Made by a program: the position numbers and the translations under genes. Shown here piece by piece: positions 23,945-32,220 of a stretch of DNA of 38,850 nt (position 1 is its first letter; each line of letters starts with the position of its first letter). The stretch is from an uncultured Eubacteriales bacterium (GTDB lineage: Bacteria; Bacillota; Clostridia; Christensenellales; CAG-138): positions 1 to 38,850 of the forward strand of contig CADCMN010000045.1 in NCBI GenBank assembly GCA_902802575.1, in the 5' to 3' direction. Below the pieces are notes generated by a model. That model ran no database searches and was not told the DNA's origin. It saw only the letters and a program-made list of their open reading frames with translations.

Positions 23945-25438
23945 TTATCGCTTCCGACGGATGAGCACCGCCGCCAGGGCGGCGATGAGCCCCAGGGCCA
24001 GGAGGCCGCAAAGGGCCAGGAGGACGGCGACAAAGGGGCTCGAGGTTTCTGCGTCGGCGGGGACGGCTGTGGGGGCAGGCACGGCCGTGGCTTCCGCCGT
24101 GGGATCGGGCTCGGGGGCCATGGTCGGCTCGACCGTGGGGCCGGCGGTGGGTTCCGGCGTGGGTTCGGCCGTGGGCTCCGGCGTGTCGGTGGGCTCCGGC
24201 GTGGGGGTGATCTCCGGCGTGGGGGTAGGCTCCGGCGTGGGGGTGGGCTCCGGGGCCACGTAGTTGGACAGGCATTCGGGAGGGATGTTTTCCAGGAAGT
24301 CGTTCTTCTCCACGTCCTCGCCCACGGTGGTGAAGTAAAGGCCGTATTTGCGGCAGTTATACCGGTTGGACTGGAGCTGTTTTAGCCAATCCTTGCGCTG
24401 GGACTTGTGGAAGCCGTAGGCCGCCTGCGCGTTCTCAAAGGCCGTCTGTCCGCCGAAAGCGGAGAGGGGCGTGTCGAAGTCCATGACGATCTGGTTCTTT
24501 TTATACAGGTGGATATAGACCTTTTTCACCTGCCAGACGCCGTATTCCGCGGCGGAATCGGGGAACTTCTTTTCCTTGGCCGCATCCCCCACCGCCGCCC
24601 GGCAGTTGCGGCTCACCAGCTTGTGGCCCGGGTTTCCGTATTCGCCGTCGATGTCGTGGGTGATGACCACCTCGGGCTTAAAGCGCCGGATCTCCCGGGT
24701 GAGCTTCTCCTCGAAGCGATAGTTGTGCTTCTCGTCGTCCGCCCGGCTGATGTAGAAGAAGACGGGCAGGGTGCGCTGGCCGCTGTACCACAGGCCGTTG
24801 AGGGCCTCAGCGTGGCGATATTCCTCGGGCACGTAGCAGTAGATCACCTGGACCCGCAGGCCCCGCTCCCCCGCATAGGTGGGCACGATCCCGCCCATCA
24901 TGACCAACTCGTCGTCCGAATGGGCGGACACCAGCATGATATCGCATTTCTCGGGGGCTATCTCCCACAGATGGATGTCCTCCGGCACGTTGGCGGCGTC
25001 ATAGACATGCCACTCCGTCAGCCGGCATTTGCCGCCGTCATGGCCCTTGAGCACTTCCAGGGTGATGCCATAGGCTCCTTCGGGCACTTCGAGATACCCT
25101 CTGTCCCCCTCCCGATAGCGGATGCTGGCGGTCAGGGGCTGTCTATCCTTGTCGTAAAAGGTGTAGCGGCACTCGTCGGGGGGGATGATCCACTCCCAGT
25201 AGATGAGGCCCGCGGGAACCTCCTCCGTCCAGTAAATGCCCCCCCTGCTGCCGCTTTTCAGATCCGCTCCGGTCTTGTAGCTGTTGTCCGACAGGCGGCT
25301 GGGCTGATTGCAGAAGTTCTTCCACTCCAGGGTGCACTGGCTGTTGAGCAGGGCGCTCTTGCCCGCCGCCTGGGCGGTCCGGACCGACGGCGTGAGCATC
25401 AAAAACAATAACAGAAGACAAATAACTCGTTTGCGCAT
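23945..25438 (-). CDS. Exported PIG-L deacetylase with Pro/Thr stalk and C-terminal anchor
   Basis: 497 residues. Signal peptide (1-24), an N-terminal beta-rich region (25-160) resembling a discoidin-like module, then a PIG-L/LmbE domain (about 165-330) with zinc motif SAHSDDELVMMGG (H173, D176; the usual proline is serine) and HDIDGEYGNPGH (H261, H272). A stalk of TP/EP repeats (about 393-450) and a C-terminal membrane helix ending AVLIRRKR follow. Family members deacetylate N-acetylglucosamine conjugates, here outside the membrane. GAGG lies upstream of the ATG. It is transcribed away from an NlpC/P60-like gene with the same stalk and anchor, suggesting both act on the envelope. Confidence 0.9.
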   Translation of the reverse strand: MRKRVICLLLLFLMLTPSVRTAQAAGKSALLNSQCTLEWKNFCNQPSRLSDNSYKTGADLKSGSRGGIYWTEEVPAGLIYWEWIIPPDECRYTFYDKDRQPLTASIRYREGDRGYLEVPEGAYGITLEVLKGHDGGKCRLTEWHVYDAANVPEDIHLWEIAPEKCDIMLVSAHSDDELVMMGGIVPTYAGERGLRVQVIYCYVPEEYRHAEALNGLWYSGQRTLPVFFYISRADDEKHNYRFEEKLTREIRRFKPEVVITHDIDGEYGNPGHKLVSRNCRAAVGDAAKEKKFPDSAAEYGVWQVKKVYIHLYKKNQIVMDFDTPLSAFGGQTAFENAQAAYGFHKSQRKDWLKQLQSNRYNCRKYGLYFTTVGEDVEKNDFLENIPPECLSNYVAPEPTPTPEPTPTPEITPTPEPTDTPEPTAEPTPEPTAGPTVEPTMAPEPDPTAEATAVPAPTAVPADAETSSPFVAVLLALCGLLALGLIAALAAVLIRRKR

Positions 25439-25461
25439 GGCTTGGTATCCTCAAAACTCCT

Positions 25462-25498
25462 TGCTATGTACCATAGCATGATTTGTTCCTCCCGTCAA
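25462..25498 (-). promoter_or_regulatory. PIG-L gene promoter with palindrome over the -10
   Basis: Minus strand TTGACG (25493-25498), 17 bp, TATGGT (25470-25475). A perfect palindrome TGCTATG-TAC-CATAGCA (25462-25478) covers the -10 box and is a candidate repressor site. Confidence 0.6.
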
Positions 25499-25515
25499 GA
25501 ATCGGCGCGGAGCGG

Positions 25516-25544
25516 TTGCCAAGGGGTGAAGAGTATGGTATACT
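25516..25544 (+). promoter_or_regulatory. Promoter of the NlpC/P60-like gene
   Basis: TTGCCA (25516-25521), 17 bp, TATACT (25539-25544), back to back with the PIG-L promoter. It excludes starts upstream of about 25550. Confidence 0.65.
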
Positions 25545-25573
25545 ATACGCCACAGTATTCAGGAGAAATGATT

Positions 25574-27238
25574 GTGAAACGTTGGTGTACCTATATACTC
25601 ATTCTGTTGCTGCTGGCCGTACCGGCGGCGGGCTGGGCGGAGGCTGCCCCCGACCCGGGGTTCTGGCGTCAGGAGGAGCCGCTGCTGGAGGTGGTGGACG
25701 TGTCCATCGAACAGGGCGTCATCATCAACATCGAGCTTCGCGCCAGGAACTGCCGCATGGCCGGGTACTACTTTGGCGTCATCGACAAGGAGCCGGCCGC
25801 GGACAACTATGATTGGGTGCCGACGTCCGACCTGGTCCTGCGCATGACCAAATGGCCCGATACCTACTATTTCTGGGTCCGGGACACGGAGGGGCGGAAT
25901 TATGGCCCGACCAAGATTGAGCTGCCGCAGGACTACTACCATACCTACCTTCTTCGGCAGAACACGAAATGGCCCAAGAAAAAGCTGAGCGAATGGCTGC
26001 CGGAGCATAACAGCTCCGTAGAGGAGGTCAATACCATCATCGCCGAAAGCATGGCCAAGGCGGGCGCCTTCACGCGGGAAGGCGTGGTGGTGGCCGTCAT
26101 GACCCAGATCTCCTATTTCCAGGATCTGGGGATGCAGATCCCTTTCTTCGACTACGGCTATTATCCCTTCCGTGAGAACAGCTGGTATCTGAATCCGGAT
26201 TGGGGCTACGTATACAAGAACAACAAGCACGATCAGGATATCGTCTGGGGACGGACCAAAGCGGACGTGGAGGGGGGCACCAACTGCTCCGGCTTTGTGC
26301 ACTACGCCTTCCGCCTGGCGGGGATCAACTCGGTCTACACCAACAAGCAGGGGGACGCGGGCGGTATATTGGGAAAGTCAAGCAAGCGCGCCAGCTCCTA
26401 TTCCGGCCTGGCCGGAGACGTGCTGACCTCCCGGACCCACCATGAGATGCTGCTCGTCGACAAGTATGACGATAACCGGGACGGCCTCAGCGACGGCTAC
26501 ATCGTGGCGGAATCCGCCAAGGACACGGGCGGCATCGGCTACAAGAAGCATGATTTCAAGACCTATTCCCGGTATTGCGACGTGTGGAATATGGACGGGG
26601 CGTTCTATAACACCGCCGAGCCCAACAAGTACATGAAATTCTGGAACAGCTACCATGCGCCCAGGTCCAGCTGGCCGGATTTCTTTGCCCAGGCGGTGGA
26701 GACCTACACCCGCTATCAGGTGGTGTTTGTGGACGCCTACGGCGTGAACCAGAAGCTGTATGTGGCGCTGGATGGCGTGGTGGAGCCGCCGGCGGTCCGC
26801 AACAATATGGACGCCAAGAAAGGCCATTGGAGCGTGGATCTCACCGGCGTGCCCATCTGCCGGAACTACGTCATCGATGCCGTCTACACGGAGGAGGACG
26901 GAGGCGAATCCTGGCTGGAAGAGATCTCCCGGACGCCCACGCCCATGCCCACGGCCACCCCGGAACCCACGCCCACGCCGGAACCCACCCCCACGCCCAC
27001 GCCCACGCCCACCCCCACGGCTTTGCTGCCGGTGGTGGAGCGGATCTCCCCGAACGTCTCCACAGCCACAGCGGCCCCTGCGGCGGAGGAACACCGGCTC
27101 ACGGAGCCCACGGCGGCACCGGAACCCGTGAGCGCCGAAGGCAACGGCCTGACCGTCGTTCTGATCGTCGGCGCTGCTCTGGCGGCGGGCATCGTTTTGG
27201 CTCTGGCGGTGATCCTGGTGCGCCGCAGAGGACAATAG
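25574..27238 (+). CDS. Exported NlpC/P60-like cysteine hydrolase with Pro/Thr stalk and C-terminal anchor
   Basis: 554 residues from a GTG with AGGAG eight bases upstream; the ATG at 25568 lies only two bases from that site. Signal peptide CTYILILLLLAVPAAGWAEA, an N-terminal beta domain (30-130), then a central hydrolase region with EGGTNCSGFVHYAFRLAGIN (Cys near 238) and SRTHHEMLLVDKYDDNRDG (candidate His), the NCSG...H arrangement of NlpC/P60 peptidoglycan hydrolases. Another beta domain, a stalk of TP/EP repeats (about 455-480) and a C-terminal membrane helix ending LVRRRGQ follow. It probably cuts peptidoglycan peptides. The stalk and anchor match the divergent PIG-L protein. Family call is by motif only. 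Confidence 0.82.
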   Translation: MKRWCTYILILLLLAVPAAGWAEAAPDPGFWRQEEPLLEVVDVSIEQGVIINIELRARNCRMAGYYFGVIDKEPAADNYDWVPTSDLVLRMTKWPDTYYFWVRDTEGRNYGPTKIELPQDYYHTYLLRQNTKWPKKKLSEWLPEHNSSVEEVNTIIAESMAKAGAFTREGVVVAVMTQISYFQDLGMQIPFFDYGYYPFRENSWYLNPDWGYVYKNNKHDQDIVWGRTKADVEGGTNCSGFVHYAFRLAGINSVYTNKQGDAGGILGKSSKRASSYSGLAGDVLTSRTHHEMLLVDKYDDNRDGLSDGYIVAESAKDTGGIGYKKHDFKTYSRYCDVWNMDGAFYNTAEPNKYMKFWNSYHAPRSSWPDFFAQAVETYTRYQVVFVDAYGVNQKLYVALDGVVEPPAVRNNMDAKKGHWSVDLTGVPICRNYVIDAVYTEEDGGESWLEEISRTPTPMPTATPEPTPTPEPTPTPTPTPTPTALLPVVERISPNVSTATAAPAAEEHRLTEPTAAPEPVSAEGNGLTVVLIVGAALAAGIVLALAVILVRRRGQ

Positions 27239-27258
27239 GTCGGAAAGAAAACATGGAA

Positions 27259-27284
27259 AGCTCGCCTTGCGGCGGGCTTTTTTT
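27259..27284 (+). terminator. Terminator after the NlpC/P60-like gene
   Basis: AGCTCGCC-TTGC-GGCGGGCT hairpin followed by T7. Confidence 0.85.
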
Positions 27285-27296
27285 GCAAAAAAGGGG

Positions 27297-27369
27297 TTGA
27301 CAAATATATCGGATGGCGATATACTCTAAGCACGATATAACGACAGCCGATATAACGGCGACCGATAAA
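27297..27369 (+). promoter_or_regulatory. padR-operon promoter with iterated CGATATA operator
   Basis: TTGACA (27297-27302), 17 bp, TATACT (27320-27325). TATATCG (27305-27311) and CGATATA (27317-27323) form an inverted repeat within the spacer and -10. Further copies CGATATA at 27333-27339 and 27348-27354 and CGATAAA at 27363-27369 follow at 15-16 bp steps up to the ribosome binding site. The array is probably bound by the PadR protein. Confidence 0.7.
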
Positions 27370-27381
27370 GGAGGGGAGGAC

Positions 27382-27699
27382 ATGAACGCACAGGCGGCCC
27401 TGACGGAGGCGGTGTACTACATCCTGCTGTCGTTGGTCACGCCCCGCCATGGCTACGGCATCATGCAGGAAACGGAGCGCATGAGCCAAGGCCGGGTGAA
27501 GCTGGCGGCGGGGACCCTCTATGGGGCCATCAACGGACTGTTGGACAAGGGCTGGATACGGGCGGTGCCGGGGGAATCGGACAGCCGCCGCAAGGAATAC
27601 GCCCTGACGGACCGGGGCCGGGCGGCCCTGGAACAGGAACTGGACCGGCTCAAAGAGCTGGTGGAGAACGGCGAAAGCGTGCTGGGAGGCGAAGCTTGA
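27382..27699 (+). CDS. PadR-family transcriptional regulator
   Basis: 105 residues. The winged-helix PadR domain shows LTEAVYYILLSLVTPRHGYG, LAAGTLYGAINGLLDKGWI and RRKEYALTDRGRAALEQELD; the C-terminal helix is the dimerisation helix of the short PadR class. PadR proteins usually repress their own operon. GGAGGGGAGG precedes the ATG. The repeat array in the leader is the obvious target. The stop overlaps the next ATG (27699), so the genes are coupled. PadR next to DUF2812 is a very common pair in Bacillota. Confidence 0.95.
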   Translation: MNAQAALTEAVYYILLSLVTPRHGYGIMQETERMSQGRVKLAAGTLYGAINGLLDKGWIRAVPGESDSRRKEYALTDRGRAALEQELDRLKELVENGESVLGGEA

Positions 27700-27956
27700 T
27701 GGAAGATGAGAGGAAGGATACGCTGCGGGAGCAGCCCGAACAGGCGGAGCAGCTCGAGACCAAAAAGAAGGAAGCCGATTCAGGCATGATCCTGGGCATG
27801 TGCATCGGCCTGGCCATCGGCGCCGGCATCGGCGCGGCTACCGGGAACCTGGGGCTGTGGATACCCATCGGCATGTGCATGGGCATGTGCGTGGGCATGT
27901 CGTTCGACAGCCAGAGGAAAAAGAAGGACGATGGGGATTCCGACCCGCAAGCATAA
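27699..27956 (+). CDS. Small Gly/Met/Cys-rich membrane protein
   Basis: 85 residues. A charged N-terminal region (1-30) with many Glu and Lys, then two hydrophobic segments with glycine-zipper spacing, MILGMCIGLAIGAGIGAATG and IPIGMCMGMCVGM, then a basic tail SQRKKKDD. The segments carry five methionines and three cysteines, which is unusual for a glycine-zipper protein. It is coupled to padR through an ATGA overlap and lies 15 bp before the DUF2812 gene. Function unknown; a membrane partner of the DUF2812 protein is an inference from position. Confidence 0.75.
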   Translation: MEDERKDTLREQPEQAEQLETKKKEADSGMILGMCIGLAIGAGIGAATGNLGLWIPIGMCMGMCVGMSFDSQRKKKDDGDSDPQA

Positions 27957-27971
27957 AGGGAGGATAGAGCT

Positions 27972-28402
27972 ATGGAAACGAAGAAAGTCACCAAATGGTT
28001 CTGGGTCTGGGACTACGAAAAGGAGGAGCTCTGGCTCAACTCCATGGCAGCGGAGGGCTGGACCCTCTGTCGGGTGGGCTTTTGCACCTTCTATTTTGAA
28101 AGGACCGAGCCGGGCGCGTACATCGTCCGGGAGGAGTTCCGCAAGCGGGACGCGGCCTATGAGTCCTTCCTGCAGGAGATGGGCGCGGAGTATATCGGCC
28201 GGATGGCCATGTGGGTCTACTTTCGCCGTAACGGATGCTGCTGGCGGTCATGCTCATGAACCTGGGCATCGGACTATCCAACCTGAGGTATTCAAGCCTG
28301 GGCGTCATCAACCTTCTGTGCGCCGGGTTCCTGGCCTATTGCTACGGACGCATCCAGGGCAAGAAGGACGAGCTTATGCGGGAGCGCCAGCTCCACGAAT
28401 AA
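27972..28402 (+). pseudogene. DUF2812 membrane protein with internal deletion
   Basis: The first part, METKKVTKWFWVWDYEKEEL then GAEYIGRMAMWVYFRR, is the conserved soluble DUF2812 domain. At about 28228-28238 the frame changes and the sequence continues in another frame with LLAVMLMNLGIGLSNLRYSS, a membrane segment CAGFLAYCYGRIQGKKDEL and the end RERQLHE (stop 28400-28402). The usual region between, which carries the second part of DUF2812 and a linker, is missing, so a deletion of 3n+1 bases is inferred; its length is uncertain (a few tens of bases). As written the first frame ends at 28259. Third gene of the padR operon; ribosome binding site AGGGAGG. Confidence 0.78.
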
Positions 28403-28419
28403 GGATATTTTGAAAGCTC

Positions 28420-28468
28420 GCACCCTTTCTTGTAAGAAAGGGTGCAGGCCCAAAGAACTTTTAAGAAG
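28420..28468. repeat. Palindromic element A, copy 2
   Basis: GCACCCTTTCTT (28420-28431) and AAGAAAGGGTGC (28434-28445) with tail CCCAAAGAACTTTTAAGAAG, matching the copy at 7105. It lies 17 bp after the DUF2812 stop codon and may terminate the padR operon. Confidence 0.75.
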
Positions 28469-28506
28469 ATAAGCAGGTTTCGGCAACTTTGTAATACCGT
28501 TTCTTA

Positions 28507-28695
28507 AGTTTCTCTTTTTCTCCCGCTTTTTCCACCCATGGGCAAAACATAGTCGAAACCTGCGCAAAGCTTGGTTTCTCGTTGTTTTGCCCGTGCTCCG
28601 CTTCGCTGCATCTGCCACGGGCAGCGCTCAGCTTCGCACCCTTGTAGAAAGAGAAAAAGCGGCAAAAAGCAGAAAGAGAAAAAGCGGCAAAAACG
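28507..28695. repeat. Palindromic element B, copy 5, split by a nested palindrome
   Basis: Left part: AGTTTCTCTTTTTC (28507-28520) and CCGCTTTTT (28523-28531). Right part: AAAAAGCGG at 28654-28662. The two arms, normally 3-5 bases apart, are separated by about 120 bp holding another palindrome: GGGCAAAACA (28540-28549) with TGTTTTGCCC (28583-28592), inner GAAACC/GGTTTC (28555-28560/28573-28578), and an alternative pairing TGCCCGTG/CACGGGCA (28588-28595/28616-28623). The right arm is duplicated with a 25-bp period (28646-28667 and 28671-28692). The gap 28403-28699 contains no gene. Confidence 0.65.
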
Positions 28696-28699
28696 TCTC

Positions 28700-28728
28700 T
28701 TTACAAATCGTCCCCCTCCATGTATAAT
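28700..28728 (+). promoter_or_regulatory. Promoter of the ileS T-box transcript
   Basis: TTTACA (28700-28705), 17 bp, TATAAT (28723-28728). Confidence 0.75.
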
Positions 28729-28734
28729 ACTGCC

Positions 28735-28976
28735 AAACGTGGATCGGGACAGGTAGCGGATGCCTTCCCCTTCAAGCGAGCCGCGGACGGTGCGAGGCGG
28801 CAAGGGGTCCATGCGTGAGATCACCCGGGAGCGGGGACGTGAACGAGAAGTAGCGGCCTCCGGCGGCCCTCCGTTACAGGGGCGCATGAGCGGCGCAGTC
28901 TATCGGCTGCGCAAGGCGGGTGGTACCGCGGAAGATCAGGTCTTTCGCCCCGTATTGGGGCGGAAGACCTTTTATT
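28735..28976 (+). promoter_or_regulatory. T-box riboswitch (isoleucine tRNA-sensing) upstream of ileS
   Basis: The T-box sequence GGGTGGTACCGCGG at 28918-28931 contains the TGGTACC that pairs with the uncharged tRNA acceptor end. It is followed by a strong terminator, AGGTCTTTCGCCCC (28938-28951) with GGGGCGGAAGACCT (28957-28970), then TTTTATTTT. The preceding 180 nt form the GC-rich stem I; an ATC at 28820-28822 in GTGAGATCACC is the likely Ile specifier codon. Uncharged tRNA-Ile should stabilise the antiterminator and allow ileS transcription. Location and downstream gene agree; the specifier assignment is inference. Confidence 0.92.
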
Positions 28977-29000
28977 TTCAATAAACAGTTGGAGGAAACC

Positions 29001-32000
29001 ATGTACGACAAAGTATCGACGGATCTGAAGTTTGTGGACCGGGAGAAGGCGGTCCTGGCCTTCTGGAAGGAAAACCATGTATTTGAGAAGAGCGTGGAGC
29101 TCCGCAAGGGCGCGCCCGCCTACACCGTCTTCGACGGGCCGCCCACGGCCAACGGCAAGCCCCACATCGGCCATGTGCTGACCCGGAGCATCAAGGACAT
29201 CATCCCCCGGTATCGGACCATGAAGGGCTACGACGTGCTGCGCAAAGCCGGCTGGGACACCCACGGACTGCCCGTGGAGCTGGAGGTGGAAAAGCAGCTG
29301 GGCCTGGACGGCAAGGAGCAGATCGAGCAGTACGGCGTGGAGCCCTTCATCGAGGGCTGCAAGAAGTCCGTGTGGAAATATTCCGCCGAGTGGGCGGACA
29401 TGTCTGACCGGGTGGGCTATTGGATGGACATGGACGACCCCTACGTCACCTATCACGACAGCTACATCGAGTCCGAGTGGTGGGCGCTGAAGACCATCTA
29501 CGACAAGGGGCTCCTCTATAAGGGCTACAAGATCGTGCCCTACTGCCCCCGCTGCGGCACGGCCCTCTCTTCCCACGAGGTGGCCCAGGGCTACAAGGAC
29601 GTGAAGGAGACCTCCGCCATCGCGAAGTTTTATTTGAAGGACGGCAGCGGCACCTGCATCCTGGCATGGACCACCACCCCCTGGACGCTGCCCAGCAACG
29701 TGGCCCTGTGCGTCAACGCCCGGGAGACCTACGTGAAGGCCCGCCGGGAGGACGGCGTGTTCATCCTGGCCGAAGGGCTGGTGAAGAACGTCCTGGGCGA
29801 GGATGTCCAGATCATGGAGACCTTCTCCGGCGCCGATCTCGTGGGCACGGAGTACGAGCCCCTCTTCGACATGAGCGCCAACTTCAACGGCAAGAAGGGC
29901 TATCGCGTGGTGGCGGATAGCTACGTCACTCTGGACGAGGGCACAGGCGTGGTCCACATCGCCCCGGCCTTCGGCGAGGACGACAACCGGGTGGGCAAGA
30001 TCTACGATCTCCCGTTTTTGCAGCTCGTGAACACCTCCGGCCATATGTGCGGCGGCACGCCCTTCGACGGCCTGTTCGTGAAGGACGCGGACAAGCCCGT
30101 CCTTGAAGACCTGAAGCGGCAGGAGAAGCTCTTCTCCGCGCCTCAGTTCGAGCACAGCTACCCCTTCTGCTGGCGCTGCGACACGCCGCTCATCTACTAT
30201 GCCCGGGAGGAGTGGTTCATCCGCATGACCGCGGTGAAGGACAAGCTGGTCCGGTTCACCAAGAGCATCAACTGGATCCCCGAGACCATCCGGGACGGCC
30301 GCATGGGCAACTTTGTGGAGAACGTCATCGACTGGGCCGTGACGAGGGAGCGGTACTGGGGCACGCCCTTCCCCGTGTGGGTCTGCCCGGACTGCGGCAA
30401 GGTCCACGTGATCGGCAGCAAGGCGGAGCTCAAAGCCATGTCCCCCGACTGCCCCGAGAACATCGAGCTTCACAAGCCCTACATCGACCAGGTCACCGTC
30501 AAGTGCCCTGCCTGCGGCGGCAGCATGAAGCGGGAGAGCGTGGTCATGGACTGCTGGTTCGACTCCGGCTCCATGCCCTTCGCCCAGTGGCACTATCCCT
30601 TTGAGAACAAGGAGAAGTTCGTTCATCTCCGAAGCTATCGACCAGACCCGGGGCTGGTTCTATACCCTGCTCGCCATCGCCACCCTCCTCTTCGACGAAG
30701 CGCCCTTCAAAAACTGCGTGGTCCTGGGCCTCGTCTGCGACAAGGACGGCAAGAAGATGAGCAAGCATCTCGGAAACGTGGTCAACCCCTTCGACGTGCT
30801 GGACGCCCAGGGCGCTGACGCCGTCCGCTGGTACTTCTACACCGGCTCCAGCCCCTGGCTGCCCTCCCGGTTCTCCGGCGACGCGGTATCCGAGTATCAG
30901 CGCAAGTTCATGGGCACCTTCTGGAACACCTACGCCTTCTATGTGCTCTACGCGGACATCGACAACTTCGATCCCACGAAGCATGAGCTAAAGCGGGAGA
31001 ACCTTTCCTTCATGGACCGCTGGGTCCTCAGCCGGATGCAGACCCTGGTGAAGACCGTGGATCAGGATCTGGCTGCCCTGCATATCACCGAGGCGGGAAG
31101 GGAGCTCCAGGCCTTCGTGGACGAGCTCTCCAACTGGTACGTGCGCCGCTGCCGGAACCGGTACTGGGGGAGCGAAATGACCGCCGACAAGGAAGCGGCC
31201 TACATGACCCTCTACACGGTGTTGAAGGAGCTGACCCTCATCAGCGCCCCCTTCGTGCCGTTCATGAGCGAGAGCATCTATCAGAACATCGTGCGCCGGG
31301 TGGAGAAGGACGCGCCCCTTTCCGTGCACCTCTGCGACTTCCCCGCGGCGGATGAAAGCCTCATCGACGCCGACCTCGAGAAGAATATGGAGGAGGTTTT
31401 GGACATCGTGACATTGGGTCGCGCCGCCCGGAACAACGCCGCCATGAAGATCCGCCAGCCCCTCGCCGCCATGTACGTCCAGGGCGAGCCCCTCTCTGAG
31501 GGTTACTGCACCATCATCGCCGAGGAGCTGAATGTGAAGGATGTCTCCTTCGTTTCCGACGCTTCCGGGTTCATCTCCTACGCCGTGAAGCCCCAGCTTC
31601 GCACCCTGGGCCCCAAGTACGGCAAGCTCCTGGGAGCCATCCGCAACAGGATGGCCGAGCCCGGGGCGGGGGACGAGATCGTCAACGCCATCAAGGCCGA
31701 CGGCAAATACGTCTTTGAGTCCAACGGCCAGGCCATCGAGCTCACCGAGGCGGACGTGCTGGTCACGGCCGTGAAGAAGGAGGGATTGGTCTCCGAGACC
31801 GACGGCCAGGTGACCGTGGTCCTCGATACCAACCTGACCCCCGAGCTCATCGAGCTGGGCTTCGTGCGCGAGCTTACCAGCAAGCTCCAGACCATGCGCA
31901 AGGAGGCGGGCTTCGAGGTGGCGGACCACATTCGGATCGGTTACGCCGGCAGCGACAAGGTCAAGGCCGTGTTCGCCAAGTACGCCCAGGATATCGCCGC

Positions 32001-32100
32001 CGACACCCTGGCCGACGCCGTCACGGGCGAGCTCTCCGGCTACGAGAAGAATTGGGACGTGAACGGCGAAGCCGTCCGGCTGTCCGTGGAGCGGGTGTAA
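29001..32100 (+). pseudogene. ileS: Isoleucyl-tRNA synthetase (type 2), frameshifted by a short deletion
   Basis: About 1,035 residues when joined. The class I signature is GPPTANGKPHIGHVLTRSIK near 45-65, WDTHGLPVELEVEKQLGLDG follows, then the editing domain with LAWTTTPWTLPSNVAL near 225; the second signature is DGKKMSKHLGNVVNPFD and the tail is the anticodon-binding region. KMSKH and GLPVELEVEK mark the eukaryote-like IleRS2 class. Frame is lost at 30620-30622: FENKEKF is followed, in another frame, by FISEAIDQTRGWFYTLLAIA; about six residues (17 or so bases) expected between are absent. As written one frame ends at 30818 and the other begins at about 30601. Because the enzyme is essential, a consensus error or a second ileS elsewhere is likely. 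ATG at 29001 follows GGAGG; T-box controlled. Confidence 0.92.
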
Positions 32101-32121
32101 AGGCGGGTGTTTCTCTTCTGT

Positions 32122-32159
32122 GTTCCTTTTTTCTCTTCATGAGAAGAGAAAAAAGGAAC
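32122..32159. repeat. Palindromic element B, copy 6; likely ileS terminator
   Basis: 17-bp perfect stem GTTCCTTTTTTCTCTTC (32122-32138) and its complement (32143-32159) around ATGA, 21 bp after the ileS stop codon. Confidence 0.72.
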
Positions 32160-32220
32160 CGAAAAAAGAGAAGCATAGAAGATAAATTGGACGAAGCAGA
32201 ACAGGTACACTGTTTCTTAA

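Noticed and set aside
26930-27020. Minisatellite in the NlpC/P60-like gene
   Set aside because: The CCCACG-type repeats encode the Thr/Pro stalk and are explained by it.
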